36,230 nt of DNA from Streptomyces sp. ISL-1 (GTDB lineage Bacteria; Actinomycetota; Actinomycetes; Streptomycetales; Streptomycetaceae): NCBI RefSeq assembly GCF_018614585.1, contig NZ_JAGGOI010000063.1, positions 1 to 36,230 on the forward strand. The letters run 5' to 3'. A program made the translations under genes and the position numbers. Positions 27,426-36,230 of the stretch are shown piece by piece (within the stretch, counting starts at the first letter, position 1; every line of letters begins with the position of its first letter). Below the pieces are notes generated by a model. It searched no databases and was not told the origin of the DNA. It saw only the letters and a list, made by a program, of their open reading frames with translations.

Positions 27426-30400
27426 TCACTCCCCGCGCATCCATTGCTCCATCACTGAGAGCAAATGGTCGGGATCCACCGGCTTGGTGACATAGTCCGA
27501 AGCGCCCGACTCGATGGCCTTCTCCCGGTCGCCCTTCATCGCCTTGGCGGTCAGCGCGATGATCGGCAGACCCACGAACTGCGGCATCCTGCGGATCGCG
27601 GTCGTCGTCGCGTACCCGTCCATCTCGGGCATCATGATGTCCATCAGCACGACCGTCACATCATCGTGCTGCTCCAGGACTTCGATGCCCTCACGGCCGT
27701 TCTCCGCGTACAGCACGGAGAGCCCGTGCTGCTCCAGCACGCTGGTGAGGGCGAAGACATTACGGATGTCGTCGTCGACGATCAGCACCTTCTCGCCGTC
27801 GAAGGAGAAGGTGCGCCGCTCCACCGACGCCTCCTGGCTGCTGTTCGCCCCGGCCCACTGCTCAGCGGCCGTCGACGCGCCGCCCGCCTGGCCGGGCAGC
27901 GCACGCCGCTGCTCCATCGAGCCCAGGGCCTTGCGCCGCCGCCGGAACAGCGCGGCCGGACCGGCGTGGCCGTCCGCGGACGCGGGCGCGGGCGCGTCAC
28001 GCCGCGCCTGCGGGAGCCCGTCCTCCGATACGTCCTCGGCGGTGCCTGCGTGCTGGCCGGACGTGCCGGGGGTGAGCTGCGGGTAACCCTGCGGCGGCAA
28101 TTCGCTGGGGTGAAGGGGCAAGTAGAGGGTGAACGTCGAGCCGCGGCCCGGTTCGCTCGCCGCATGGATCTCGCCGCCCAGCAGCCGGGCGATCTCACGG
28201 CTGATGGACAGACCGAGGCCCGTACCGCCGTACTTCCGGCTGGTCGTGCCGTCGGCCTGCTTGAACGCCTCGAAGATGACGCGCATCTTGCCGGCCGCGA
28301 TCCCGATCCCGGTGTCAGTGACCGAGAAGGCGATCAGATCCCCGTCCGCGTCCCGCAGCGAGCCCGCCTCCAGCAACTGCTCGCGGATCGACTGAGGCAC
28401 ATCCGCGCTCGCAGGCCGGATCACCAGCTCCACCGCGCCGCTGTCGGTGAACTTCACCGCGTTGGACAGGAGATTGCGCAGCACCTGCAGCAGCCGTTGC
28501 TCGTCGGTGTGCAGCGTCGCGGGCAGCTCCGGCGACACCCGTACGGAGAAGTCGAGACCCTTCTCCGCGGTCAGCGGCCGGAAGGTCGCCTCCACATAGT
28601 CGACGAGCTGAACCAACGCGATACGGGTCGGACTGACGTCCATCTTGCCCGCCTCGACCTTCGACAGGTCAAGGATGTCGTTGATCAGCTGGAGCAGGTC
28701 GGAGCCCGCCCCGTGGATCGTTTCGGCGAACTCCACCTGCTTCGGCGAGAGGTTCCCCTCCGCGTTGTCCGCGAGCAACTTGGCCAGGATCAGCAGGGAG
28801 TTGAGCGGCGTACGCAGCTCGTGCGACATGTTCGCCAGGAACTCCGACTTGTAGCGCATCGAGACCGCGAGCTGCTCGGCACGCTCCTCGAGCACCTGCC
28901 TCGCCTCTTCGATCTCGGTGTTCTTCACCTCGATGTCGCGGTTCTGCTGGGCCAGCAGCTCTGCCTTCTCCTCCAGTTCGGCGTTGGAGGCCTGCAGCGC
29001 CTTCTGCCGGTTCTCCAGCTCGGCCGAGCGCTCACGAAGCTGCTCGGTCAACTCCTGCGACTGCTTGAGCAGCACCTCGGTCTTCGTGTTGACGCTGATG
29101 GTGTTGACGCTCGTCGCGATCATCTCGGCGATCTGGTTGAGGAAGTCCCGCTGGATCTGCGTGAACGGCTGGAAGGACGCCAGCTCGATCACACCGAGGA
29201 CCTTCCCCTCGAAGAGCACCGGCAGCACGATCACATACGCGGGCGATGCCTCGCCGAGGCCCGAGGAGATCCGCAGATAGCCCGGCGGCACATTGACCTG
29301 GATGGTCCGTTTCTCCTCGGCCGCAGTGCCGATCAGCGTCTCGCCGGGCCGGAAGGACGTCGGCATCAGACCGGCGGAGTAGCCGTAACTACCGCGCATG
29401 CAGAGCTCGTACGACACCTCCCCGCCCGGTGAGACGACCGCGCGGCCGCCGCCCGTCGGCATCGCCAGGAAGAACGCTCCGTGCTGCGCCGAGACGACCG
29501 GAGTGAGTTCGCTCATGATCAGCGAGGCCACATCGTCGAGGTCGCGCCGGCCCTGCATCAGACCGGAGATACGGGCCAGGTTGCCCTTGAGCCAGTCCTG
29601 CTCCTCGTTGGCGAGGGTGGTGTCGCGGAGGTTCGCGATCATCGTGTTGATGTTGTCCTGCAGCACCTGGATCTCGCCGGCCGCGTCCACATCGATCTTG
29701 AGGTTCAGATCGCCGCGGGTCACCGCGGTCGCGACGGCCGCGATCGCGCGGACCTGACGCGTGAGGTTCCCGGCCATCTCGTTCACCGACTCGGTGAGGT
29801 CGCGCCAGGTTCCGTCGACGTCCCGCACCCGGGCCTGACCGCCCAGCTGCCCGTCCGTGCCCACCTCGCGGGCCACCCGGGTGACTTCCTCGGCGAACGA
29901 CGACAGCTGGTCCACCATCGTGTTGATGGTGGTCTTCAGCTCCAGGATCTCGCCTCGCGCATCGATGTCGATCTTCCTGGTGAGATCGCCCTTCGCGATG
30001 GCGGTGGTGACGGTGGCGATCTGCCGCACCTGGCCGGTCAGGTTGGACGCCATCGAGTTCACGGACTCGGTGAGGTCCTTCCACGTACCGGAAACCCCCG
30101 GCACATGCGCCTGGCCGCCCAGCTCGCCCTCCGTGCCCACCTCGCGGGCCACGCGGGTCACCTCGTCGGCGAACGACGACAGCGTCGTCACCATCGTGTT
30201 GACGGTCTCGGCCAGCTCCGCGACCTCGCCGCGCGCCTCGACCGTCACCTTCTTCGTCAGATCGCCATTGGCGACCGCCGCGGAGACCCGTGCGATGTTG
30301 CGCACCTGATTGGTCAGATTGTTGGCCATCAGGTTGACGTTGTCGCTGAGGTCCTTCCAGATGCCGGTGACCCCACGCACTCGCGCCTGACCGCCCAGCA

Positions 30401-32921
30401 CACCTTCCGTACCCACCTCACGGGCGACCCTGGTCACCTCGTCGGCGAAGTCCAGCAGCTGGTCGACCATCGTGTTGACCGTCGTCACCAGTTCGAGGAT
30501 CTCGCCCTTGGCGTCAACGGTGATCTTCTTCGACAGATCGCCCTTGGCGACCGCCGTCGTCACCTCGGCGATATTGCGGACCTGCGACGTCAGGTTGTTG
30601 GCCATGAAGTTGACGGACTGGGTGAGGTCCTTCCAGGTGCCGGAGACCCCCTGGACCTCGGCCTGGCCGCCCAGGATGCCCTCCGTGCCCACCTCGCGGG
30701 CGACCCTGGTCACCTGCTCGGCGAAGTTCGAGAGCTGGTCCACCATCGTGTTGAGGGTGTTCTTCAGCTCCAGGATCTCGCCGCGCGCATCCACGTCGAT
30801 CTTCTGCGACAGGTCACCACGGGCCACCGCGGTGGCGACCTGCGCGATGTTACGGACCTGGCCGGTGAGGTTCTCCGCCATGCCGTTCACAGAATCGGTC
30901 AAGTCGCGCCACACACCGGCGACGCCGGGCACCTGCGCCTGCCCGCCGAGACGGCCGTCCGTACCCACCTCGCGCGCGACCCGCGTCACCTGCTCGGCGA
31001 AGGCCGAAAGCTGGTCGACCATCGTGTTGATGGTGTTCTTCAGCTCCAGGATCTCGCCGCGCGCATCCACGTCGATCTTCTGCGACAGGTCACCACGGGC
31101 CACCGCGGTCGTCACCTGCGCGATCTGCCGCACCTGAGAAGTCAGGTTCCCCGCCATGAAGTTGACGGAGTCGGTGAGTTCCTTCCACGTACCGCTGACG
31201 CCGTCGACACGCGCCTGGCCGCCCAGACGGCCCTCCGTGCCCACGTCCCGCGCCATCCGCGTGACCTGATCGGCGAACGAGGAGAGCTGCGCCACCATCG
31301 TGTTGACGGTGTTCTTCAGCTCCAGCATCTCGCCCGCGACATCGACCGTGACCTTCTGCGACAGATCGCCATTGGCGACCGCCGTCGTCACCTGCGCGAT
31401 GTCCCTCACCTGGCCGGTGAGGTTACGGAACGCGGTGTTCACCGAGTCCGTGAGGTCCTTCCAGGTCCCCGCCGCGCCCGGCACCTCCGCCTGCCCGCCC
31501 AGCCGGCCCTCGACGCCGACCTCCCGGGCCACCCGCGTCACCTCGGAACCGAACGACTGCAGTTGGTCCACCATCGTGTTGACGGTGTTCTTCAGCTCCA
31601 GCATCTCGCCCGCGACATCGACCGTGACCTTCTGCGACAGATCGCCGTTCGCGACCGCCGTCGTCACCTGCGCGATATCCCTCACCTGGGTGGTCAGGTT
31701 GCGGAAGACCGTGTTCACCGAGTCGGTGAGGTCCTTCCAGGTTCCGGCGGCTCCCGGCACCTGCGCCTGGCCGCCGAGCAGACCTTCGGCCCCGACCTCG
31801 CTCGCCACACGGGTGACCTCGTCCGCGAACGTACGCAGCGTCTCGGTCATCTGATTGATGGTCTCGGCGAGTTGGGCCACCTCACCGCGCGCGCTCACCG
31901 TGACCTTCTGCGACAGATCACCGTTGGCGACCGCCGTCGTCACCTCGGCGATACCGCGCACCTGCGAGGTCAGATTGCCGGCCATGGTGTTCACCGAATC
32001 GGTGAGGTCCTTCCACACGCCGGCCACACCGGGCACCGCCGCCTGCCCGCCCAGCTCGCCCTCCGTGCCGACCTCCCGGGCGACCCGGGTCACCTCGGAG
32101 GAGAAAGAGGACAGCTGGTCCACCATCGTGTTGACGGTGTTCTTCAGCTGAAGCATCTCGCCGGCCACATGGACGGTGACCTTGCGTGACAGATCGCCCT
32201 TGGCAACCGCCGTGGTGACGAGAGCAATGTCACGCACCTGAGCGGTCAGCCGGTACGCCATGGTGTTGACCGAATCCGTGAGGTCCTTCCACGAACCGGA
32301 CATACCGCGCACCTGTGCCTGACCACCGAGCTTGCCCTCGGTGCCGACCTCCAGCGCCACCCGGGTCACCTCGTCGGTGAACGCCGACAGCTGGTCGACC
32401 AGGCTGTTGACCGTACGGGCGACCTTCAGGAATTCGCCGCGAAGCGGACGTACCGCCGCATCCGCACCCTCCACCGAGTGCGAGCGCAGCTCCATCCGCT
32501 GCTCCAGGTCGCCCTCGGCGACGGCAGAGAGCACCCTGCCCACCTCGGACACCGGCCGCGCCAGATCGTCCACCAGGGCGTTGGAAGCGTCGACGGCGGC
32601 CGCCCAGGAGCCCTCACAGGCCCCTGTCTCAAGCCGCTCGGTGAGCTTCCCCTCACGCCCGACCATCCTGCGGACCCGCGCGATCTCACCTGTGAGGTGC
32701 AGATTTCGGTCAGCGACCTCGTTGAAGACGGCCGCGATCTCCGCCATCACATCGTCGCCCGACACGGTCAGACGTCGGCGGAAATTGCCGTCCCGCATCG
32801 ACACCAGAGCCGCGAGCAGCCTGTTCAGAGCCGCCGAATCCACTTCGGTTGTCCCATTGCTCCGGGACCGTCCGCCTTTCGCGCGCGTATTCTTGCCACG
32901 CGCCGCCACGCCAGACTCCAC
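27426..32921 (-). CDS. osaA: OsaA, soluble hybrid histidine kinase with poly-HAMP array
   Basis: A 1831-residue hybrid kinase. Residues 30-185 hold divergent HAMP units; 186-1105 are ten consecutive 92-residue repeats (start TRVAREVGTEGxLGGQA, middle VTTAVAxGDLSxK, end NTMVDQLSSFADEV). A GAF domain (about 1120-1265), a coiled coil (1265-1345), HisKA with His1367 (MSHELRTP), HATPase (NAVKFTD; GGTGLGLS near 1572) and a receiver with Asp1761 (LMDIMMPEMDGY) follow. No membrane segment is visible, so it is cytoplasmic; poly-HAMP arrays relay conformational signals. By order and design it is OsaA of the S. coelicolor osmoadaptation system. GTG 32921 has a GGGAGGGA ribosome site; the frame continues upstream without support. 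osaB is the presumed partner. Confidence 0.93.
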   Translation of the reverse strand: MESGVAARGKNTRAKGGRSRSNGTTEVDSAALNRLLAALVSMRDGNFRRRLTVSGDDVMAEIAAVFNEVADRNLHLTGEIARVRRMVGREGKLTERLETGACEGSWAAAVDASNALVDDLARPVSEVGRVLSAVAEGDLEQRMELRSHSVEGADAAVRPLRGEFLKVARTVNSLVDQLSAFTDEVTRVALEVGTEGKLGGQAQVRGMSGSWKDLTDSVNTMAYRLTAQVRDIALVTTAVAKGDLSRKVTVHVAGEMLQLKNTVNTMVDQLSSFSSEVTRVAREVGTEGELGGQAAVPGVAGVWKDLTDSVNTMAGNLTSQVRGIAEVTTAVANGDLSQKVTVSARGEVAQLAETINQMTETLRTFADEVTRVASEVGAEGLLGGQAQVPGAAGTWKDLTDSVNTVFRNLTTQVRDIAQVTTAVANGDLSQKVTVDVAGEMLELKNTVNTMVDQLQSFGSEVTRVAREVGVEGRLGGQAEVPGAAGTWKDLTDSVNTAFRNLTGQVRDIAQVTTAVANGDLSQKVTVDVAGEMLELKNTVNTMVAQLSSFADQVTRMARDVGTEGRLGGQARVDGVSGTWKELTDSVNFMAGNLTSQVRQIAQVTTAVARGDLSQKIDVDARGEILELKNTINTMVDQLSAFAEQVTRVAREVGTDGRLGGQAQVPGVAGVWRDLTDSVNGMAENLTGQVRNIAQVATAVARGDLSQKIDVDARGEILELKNTLNTMVDQLSNFAEQVTRVAREVGTEGILGGQAEVQGVSGTWKDLTQSVNFMANNLTSQVRNIAEVTTAVAKGDLSKKITVDAKGEILELVTTVNTMVDQLLDFADEVTRVAREVGTEGVLGGQARVRGVTGIWKDLSDNVNLMANNLTNQVRNIARVSAAVANGDLTKKVTVEARGEVAELAETVNTMVTTLSSFADEVTRVAREVGTEGELGGQAHVPGVSGTWKDLTESVNSMASNLTGQVRQIATVTTAIAKGDLTRKIDIDARGEILELKTTINTMVDQLSSFAEEVTRVAREVGTDGQLGGQARVRDVDGTWRDLTESVNEMAGNLTRQVRAIAAVATAVTRGDLNLKIDVDAAGEIQVLQDNINTMIANLRDTTLANEEQDWLKGNLARISGLMQGRRDLDDVASLIMSELTPVVSAQHGAFFLAMPTGGGRAVVSPGGEVSYELCMRGSYGYSAGLMPTSFRPGETLIGTAAEEKRTIQVNVPPGYLRISSGLGEASPAYVIVLPVLFEGKVLGVIELASFQPFTQIQRDFLNQIAEMIATSVNTISVNTKTEVLLKQSQELTEQLRERSAELENRQKALQASNAELEEKAELLAQQNRDIEVKNTEIEEARQVLEERAEQLAVSMRYKSEFLANMSHELRTPLNSLLILAKLLADNAEGNLSPKQVEFAETIHGAGSDLLQLINDILDLSKVEAGKMDVSPTRIALVQLVDYVEATFRPLTAEKGLDFSVRVSPELPATLHTDEQRLLQVLRNLLSNAVKFTDSGAVELVIRPASADVPQSIREQLLEAGSLRDADGDLIAFSVTDTGIGIAAGKMRVIFEAFKQADGTTSRKYGGTGLGLSISREIARLLGGEIHAASEPGRGSTFTLYLPLHPSELPPQGYPQLTPGTSGQHAGTAEDVSEDGLPQARRDAPAPASADGHAGPAALFRRRRKALGSMEQRRALPGQAGGASTAAEQWAGANSSQEASVERRTFSFDGEKVLIVDDDIRNVFALTSVLEQHGLSVLYAENGREGIEVLEQHDDVTVVLMDIMMPEMDGYATTTAIRRMPQFVGLPIIALTAKAMKGDREKAIESGASDYVTKPVDPDHLLSVMEQWMRGE
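29607..32366 (-). repeat. Ten tandem 276-base units encoding HAMP repeats
   Basis: Ten units of 276 bases (92 codons) in perfect register. Some neighbours are almost identical over long stretches: the sequence at 31291-31370 recurs 276 bases away at 31567-31646. Such an array could recombine and change in copy number in frame. Confidence 0.9.
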
Positions 32922-33190
32922 CGTGTCCCTCCCGCAGGGGTTGACCGTTCTGCCCAGACTGTCCAAGGACAGCCTGCCCAGTGTTTCACCATGGCCGAAC
33001 CAGGCCATAACAGTTCGGCAGCTTCGCATAGCGTCCCCGCCCCCAGTGGGCGGAAACAGCGGCAACCGGCATCCGCTCGGACAGCGAAGGTAAGTAACCT
33101 GGCATCCGGCTGTCCAACCGCCCCGGTCCGCCCGGCGGGGGCGGCATGACGCAAGTACTACCACCGGGCACCGGGAGGGGCAGGCCGATC
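32922..33190. promoter_or_regulatory. Divergent osaA/osaC intergenic region
   Basis: This 269-base spacer must hold both promoters. A 14-base inverted repeat CTGTCCAAGGACAG is at 32959-32972 (arms of six, 2-base centre). A TAACCT at 33097-33102 could be a -10 box for osaC. No convincing -35 or SigB-type (GGGTAT) box was found. No gene in it. Confidence 0.4.
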
Positions 33191-35845
33191 ATGGCAGAGC
33201 CGGGCGTCGAGACGCGTACGAGGAGTTCAGTGATCACCGCGCGGGCGGCTGCCAGCTTCGACCCTGTCGGGCGGTCCGTCGCGACCGCCCGCGCCTTCGT
33301 CCGCGACACCCTCCAGGGGTGGGGGTACTCCGACGTCGTGGACGACGCGGTCGTCCTCACCAGCGAACTCGTCACCAACGCCGTCGTGCACGCGGGCACC
33401 GCCGCCGATGTGCTCTGTCTGCGTACGGACGAGGGTGTACGGGTCGAAGTCGCCGACCGATATCCCGAGCGCGAGATCCCGATACAGGGCACCGGCCGGT
33501 CGCTCGGCAGCCTCGACCGCGAGAACGGGCGTGGACTGCTCCTGTGCGCCGCTCTCGCCTCCCGCTGGGGCGTGGAGTACTCCCCCACCTACAAACAGGT
33601 GTGGTTCCAACTCGACCTTCCCCAGCGCCCCGTGGGCACCCGGTCCGCCGGCCCGGTCCTGCCGATCCCGCTGCTCCCGGTCGCCGACGCACGCGTACGC
33701 GTCGCCGTCACCCAGATCGACCGCACCGGTTCCATCTCCGTCTGGAACGAAGACGCGCAACACCTCTTCGGGTACGCCGCCGAGCAGGTGATCGGCAAAC
33801 CGCTGACGGACTTCGCCGCCTGGCCGCAAACCCCCGGCATCGGCACCGGCATCGCCGAGGCGCTCCAACTCTCCCGCTGGGAGGGCAGTTACGGCATCCG
33901 CGGCACCGACGGCCGCGTCGTCCCCGTCTACGCATCGCACCTGCGAGTCCGCGACACCAATGGCGAACCGTCCACCGTCTGCCTTCTCGTGCGCGACGAC
34001 GAACGAGCCGTCATCCAGAGCCCGCAGCGCGCTCCCGTGACCGAGACGGGCGCGGAGAGCCACGCATCGGACCCCTTCGAGGTCTTCATCGGCTCCCCCG
34101 CCCCCGAAGACCTCGACGGCCTTCTCCAGCGCACCGTCGAGCGCGCCCGCGACATGCTCGACGGCGACGCAGCCTTCCTGCTGCTGGCCACAGACGACGA
34201 GACCGAACTCGAAGTACGGGCCACCACCGGCCTTCCGTCGGCCCGTCAGCGCTTCGCCCGCGTCCCTGTCGAGGCCGGTACCAGCCGCTACGGCTCCGCC
34301 CGCATGCCCGCCGTCCACGAGGACCTCACAGCCGTCCCGGGCGCCGTCCCGCTCCTCAACTCCACCGGCATGCGCTCGGTCGTCACCGTCCCGCTCAAGG
34401 TCGAGGGCCGCCTCACCGGCTCGCTCGGAGTCGCAGCCGAATCCGCGGGCCGCTACTCCAACGAGGAGGCACTGCGCCTCCAGTTCGCCGCCGACCGCAT
34501 CGCCCTGGCCGTCGAATCGGCTCGCCTCGGCGAACTGGAACGCCTGCGCCGGGGCTCACTCTCCTTCCTCGTCGAGGCATCCGACCTGCTCGCCGGAACT
34601 CTCGACCGGGACCAGACCCTGGCTCTGATGGCCCAGATGACGGTCCCCACCCTCGCTACCTGGTGCGCCGTCTACACCATCGCCGACCAGGCATCCGATC
34701 CGTATCTCAGCTACGTACTCCACGAGGACGAGGAGCGGATCGACGGCCTCAAGGCCCTCCTCTCCAAGATCGACCCGCCCGACCCCGTGCCCACCCCCGG
34801 CGCGCGCGTCTGGACAGCCCCCGCCGAAGCCGGCCAACGGGCTGCCCTGCTCACCTCCAAGCGTGAACTCGGCCTCGGCTCCGGTCCGCCGGTCTCCTCC
34901 GGCATCGGCACCACCCTCGCCACAGCCGCCGCGGTCGGCGGCGAGACGGTCGTCCTCCCGCTCGTCGCCCGCAACCGCGTCATCGGCATGCTGACCCTCG
35001 GCAAGCCCTCCGACGACCACTTCCGCCAGGAAATCCTGGAACTCGCCGAGGACCTCTCCCGCCGAGCGGCCCTCGCCCTCGACAACGCCCGCCTGTACTC
35101 CGAGCGCGTGGCCATCAGCCAATCCCTCCAGCGCAGCCTGCTGCCGCCCGAACTCCCGCAGATCCCGGGCGTCGAGGTCGAGGTCATCTACCGCGCGGCC
35201 GGTGAAGGCAACGAAGTCGGCGGCGACTTCTACGACCTCTTCCCGATCCGCGACGGCGCGTACGGCTTCGCCATCGGCGACGTCTGCGGTACGGGCCCGG
35301 AAGCCGCGGCCGTCACCGGCCTGGCCCGCCACGCCCTGCGCCTGCTCGCCCGCGAGGGCTTCGGCGGCCCTGCCGTCCTGGAGCGCCTGAACGCCGCGAT
35401 CCTCGACGAGGGCGCCCGCAGCCGCTTCCTGACGCTCCTTTATGGCGAGTTGTGGCCACAGGAGGACGGCAGCGCGGTCCTCAAGGTCGTCTGCGCCGGC
35501 CACCCGCTCCCTCTCCGCCTGCGCCAGGACGGCACCGTGGAACCCGCGGCGGAACCGCAGCCGCTCCTCGGCGTCATGGACGACCTGGAGCTGTACGAGC
35601 AGATGGTGACCCTCGACCCGGGCGACGTTCTGCTCTGCGTCACGGACGGCGTCACCGAACGCCGCGAGGGAACACGCATGTTGGGCGACGACGGACTCGC
35701 CGACCTTCTCACCACATGCACGGGCCTCACGGCCGGCGCGGTCGCCTCACGCGTCCTGCGCGCGGTCGAACGCTTCGCCGCCGAACCGGCCTCCGACGAC
35801 ATGGCGATCCTCGCGATGCGCGTCCCGGAGCCCCACAGGTCCTGA
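33191..35845 (+). CDS. osaC: OsaC, multidomain anti-sigma kinase/PP2C phosphatase
   Basis: An 884-residue soluble protein. An RsbW-type HATPase domain (about 20-145; ELVTNAVVHAG near 59, GRGLLLCAALA near 113) is followed by PAS (about 168-275), two GAF domains (about 305-455 and 460-640) and a C-terminal SpoIIE-type PP2C phosphatase (about 645-884; GNEVGGDFYDLFPI, IGDVCGTGPEAAAVTG, DVLLCVTDGVTERREG, SDDMAILAMRV with metal-binding Asp). In S. coelicolor OsaC modulates SigB activity after osmotic stress; this protein has the same design and position. Starts are uncertain: ATG 33191 (GGGAGG 12 bases upstream), ATG 33146 and GTG 33230 (AGGAG at 33221) are all in frame. A strong terminator follows. 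Confidence 0.92.
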   Translation: MAEPGVETRTRSSVITARAAASFDPVGRSVATARAFVRDTLQGWGYSDVVDDAVVLTSELVTNAVVHAGTAADVLCLRTDEGVRVEVADRYPEREIPIQGTGRSLGSLDRENGRGLLLCAALASRWGVEYSPTYKQVWFQLDLPQRPVGTRSAGPVLPIPLLPVADARVRVAVTQIDRTGSISVWNEDAQHLFGYAAEQVIGKPLTDFAAWPQTPGIGTGIAEALQLSRWEGSYGIRGTDGRVVPVYASHLRVRDTNGEPSTVCLLVRDDERAVIQSPQRAPVTETGAESHASDPFEVFIGSPAPEDLDGLLQRTVERARDMLDGDAAFLLLATDDETELEVRATTGLPSARQRFARVPVEAGTSRYGSARMPAVHEDLTAVPGAVPLLNSTGMRSVVTVPLKVEGRLTGSLGVAAESAGRYSNEEALRLQFAADRIALAVESARLGELERLRRGSLSFLVEASDLLAGTLDRDQTLALMAQMTVPTLATWCAVYTIADQASDPYLSYVLHEDEERIDGLKALLSKIDPPDPVPTPGARVWTAPAEAGQRAALLTSKRELGLGSGPPVSSGIGTTLATAAAVGGETVVLPLVARNRVIGMLTLGKPSDDHFRQEILELAEDLSRRAALALDNARLYSERVAISQSLQRSLLPPELPQIPGVEVEVIYRAAGEGNEVGGDFYDLFPIRDGAYGFAIGDVCGTGPEAAAVTGLARHALRLLAREGFGGPAVLERLNAAILDEGARSRFLTLLYGELWPQEDGSAVLKVVCAGHPLPLRLRQDGTVEPAAEPQPLLGVMDDLELYEQMVTLDPGDVLLCVTDGVTERREGTRMLGDDGLADLLTTCTGLTAGAVASRVLRAVERFAAEPASDDMAILAMRVPEPHRS

Positions 35846-35849
35846 ACGT

Positions 35850-35885
35850 GAAGAAGGCCCCCGCCAGTTGGCGGGGGCCTTCTTC
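35850..35885 (+). terminator. Intrinsic terminator of osaC
   Basis: A perfect 16-base-pair stem (35850-35865 with 35870-35885) around AGTT, just five bases after the osaC stop. The stem ends CCTTCTTC. It lies between the converging osaC and tRNA genes and may act in both directions. Confidence 0.9.
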
Positions 35886-35892
35886 GCTGCTG

Positions 35893-35965
35893 AGCCCCAA
35901 TACGGAATCGAACCGTAGACCTTCTCCTTACCATGGAGACGCTCTACCGACTGAGCTATTGGGGC
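35893..35965 (-). tRNA. tRNA-Thr (anticodon GGT)
   Basis: A 73-base cloverleaf. The acceptor stem is GCCCCAA/TTGGGGC, the D arm has AGCTCAGTCGGTAGAGC, and the anticodon stem TCTCC/GGAGA closes the loop ATGGTAA, giving anticodon GGT (codons ACC, ACT). The T arm carries GGTTCGATTCC. The discriminator base is T, and CCA is not encoded, as is usual in Streptomyces. Confidence 0.97.
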
Positions 35966-35990
35966 CTGCTGCGCTGTGGCAACGGGGTAG

Positions 35991-36020
35991 ATCATACCCT
36001 GAACAGTCGGCTGCTTCGAA
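35991..36020 (-). promoter_or_regulatory. Promoter of tRNA-Thr
   Basis: On the minus strand TATGAT (35996-35991) is a near-perfect -10 box, with a poor -35 (TCGAAG or TTCGAA) 17-18 bases upstream. The start would be near 35984, about 19 bases before the tRNA. Confidence 0.55.
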
Positions 36021-36173
36021 CCACCATCGCCGATAGTGGACAACAACACCCCTCCGCCGGCGAAGTACCGGGACCGAGTTACCAGACACGTACCGCCTCC
36101 CGGACATTGGGCCACAACCGGCCAGGCAGCAAGGACCAGACGCATCCCAGGAATCGTCCTGAACGCAAAAATA
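36021..36173. other. Spacer without a recognised gene
   Basis: No frame has a supported start and codon pattern here. It separates the tRNA promoter from the terminator of a gene outside the window; the minus-strand frame crossing it runs through the tRNA and is a chance opening. Confidence 0.5.
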
Positions 36174-36206
36174 CCCCAGTCCCCGGACAAGGTCCGGGGA
36201 CTGGGG
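36165..36206 (-). terminator. Intrinsic terminator for a minus-strand gene beyond the right edge
   Basis: A perfect 15-base-pair stem (36174-36188 with 36192-36206) and a 3-base loop. Read on the minus strand it is followed by TATTTTTGCG, a T-run, so transcription entering from the right stops here. Confidence 0.85.
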
Positions 36207-36230
36207 CTAATGATTGTTCGGCGGTGTCCT

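Noticed and set aside
28313..28334. TGTCAGTG inside osaA, resembling the PafBC box
   Set aside because: It lies within coding sequence, and the hexamer at 8 bases (GGCGAT) does not fit TANNNT.
29481..32189. 902-codon open frame antisense to the osaA repeats
   Set aside because: It mirrors the 276-base periodicity of osaA; high GC removes stop codons from the complementary frame. The same explains long antisense frames over lhr, ftsK, rimO and osaC.
35747..36190. Minus-strand frame over the tRNA
   Set aside because: It runs through tRNA-Thr and the osaC terminator, and begins inside a terminator stem.

Overview
This window is chromosomal core DNA of a high-GC actinomycete, almost certainly a Streptomyces. 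The evidence is the strong third-position GC bias, the frequent GTG starts, and a recognisable gene order: recX-recA, lhr with a Nei-type glycosylase, dps, clgR-cinA-pgsA-rimO, a RodZ-like gene, ftsK and osaB/osaA/osaC. No plasmid, phage, CRISPR or biosynthetic cluster is visible. The only mobile-element trace is a decayed IS701-type transposase at the left.

Left part (1-4665): a GNAT acetyltransferase and the transposase remnant are followed by a flavin monooxygenase. Next comes a cysteine module: a 28-residue leader peptide ending in three Cys codons, a cysteine dioxygenase and an overlapping rhodanese. The leader appears to be leaderless, with TTGACC-N17-TGTACT ending 7 bases before its GTG. 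Its last codons can pair with the ribosome binding site of the dioxygenase through about 16 base pairs. This is the most interesting signal in the window, a probable cysteine-sensing translational switch on a cysteine-degrading operon. A GC-rich repeat-bearing spacer without genes follows.

DNA repair block (4666-17473): recA-recX run on the minus strand. recA has a TTGACA promoter overlapping a near-consensus SOS box and also a second promoter of the LexA-independent PafBC (RecA-NDp) type. Then come a DUF805 protein, an AI-2E-family permease, DUF3046, a toroid-fold protein, and an AraC regulator with azlC-azlD. lhr (a large helicase) also carries a PafBC-type promoter placed so that its mRNA would begin at the start codon, and a Nei-type glycosylase follows it. 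recA and lhr may therefore share DNA-damage control.

Middle (17506-26361): a short-chain dehydrogenase with its own leaderless promoter, a small membrane protein, a Dps with all ferroxidase ligands, then clgR, the operon rimO-pgsA-cinA with start/stop overlaps, a RodZ-like protein with an in-frame heptad repeat, and ftsK.

Right (26498-36230): the osmoadaptation signalling locus. osaB is a response regulator with a coiled coil. osaA is a soluble hybrid kinase with ten 92-residue poly-HAMP repeats. The divergent osaC joins an anti-sigma kinase domain, PAS, GAF domains and a PP2C phosphatase. A strong terminator, tRNA-Thr(GGT) and a minus-strand terminator for a gene beyond the edge close the window.
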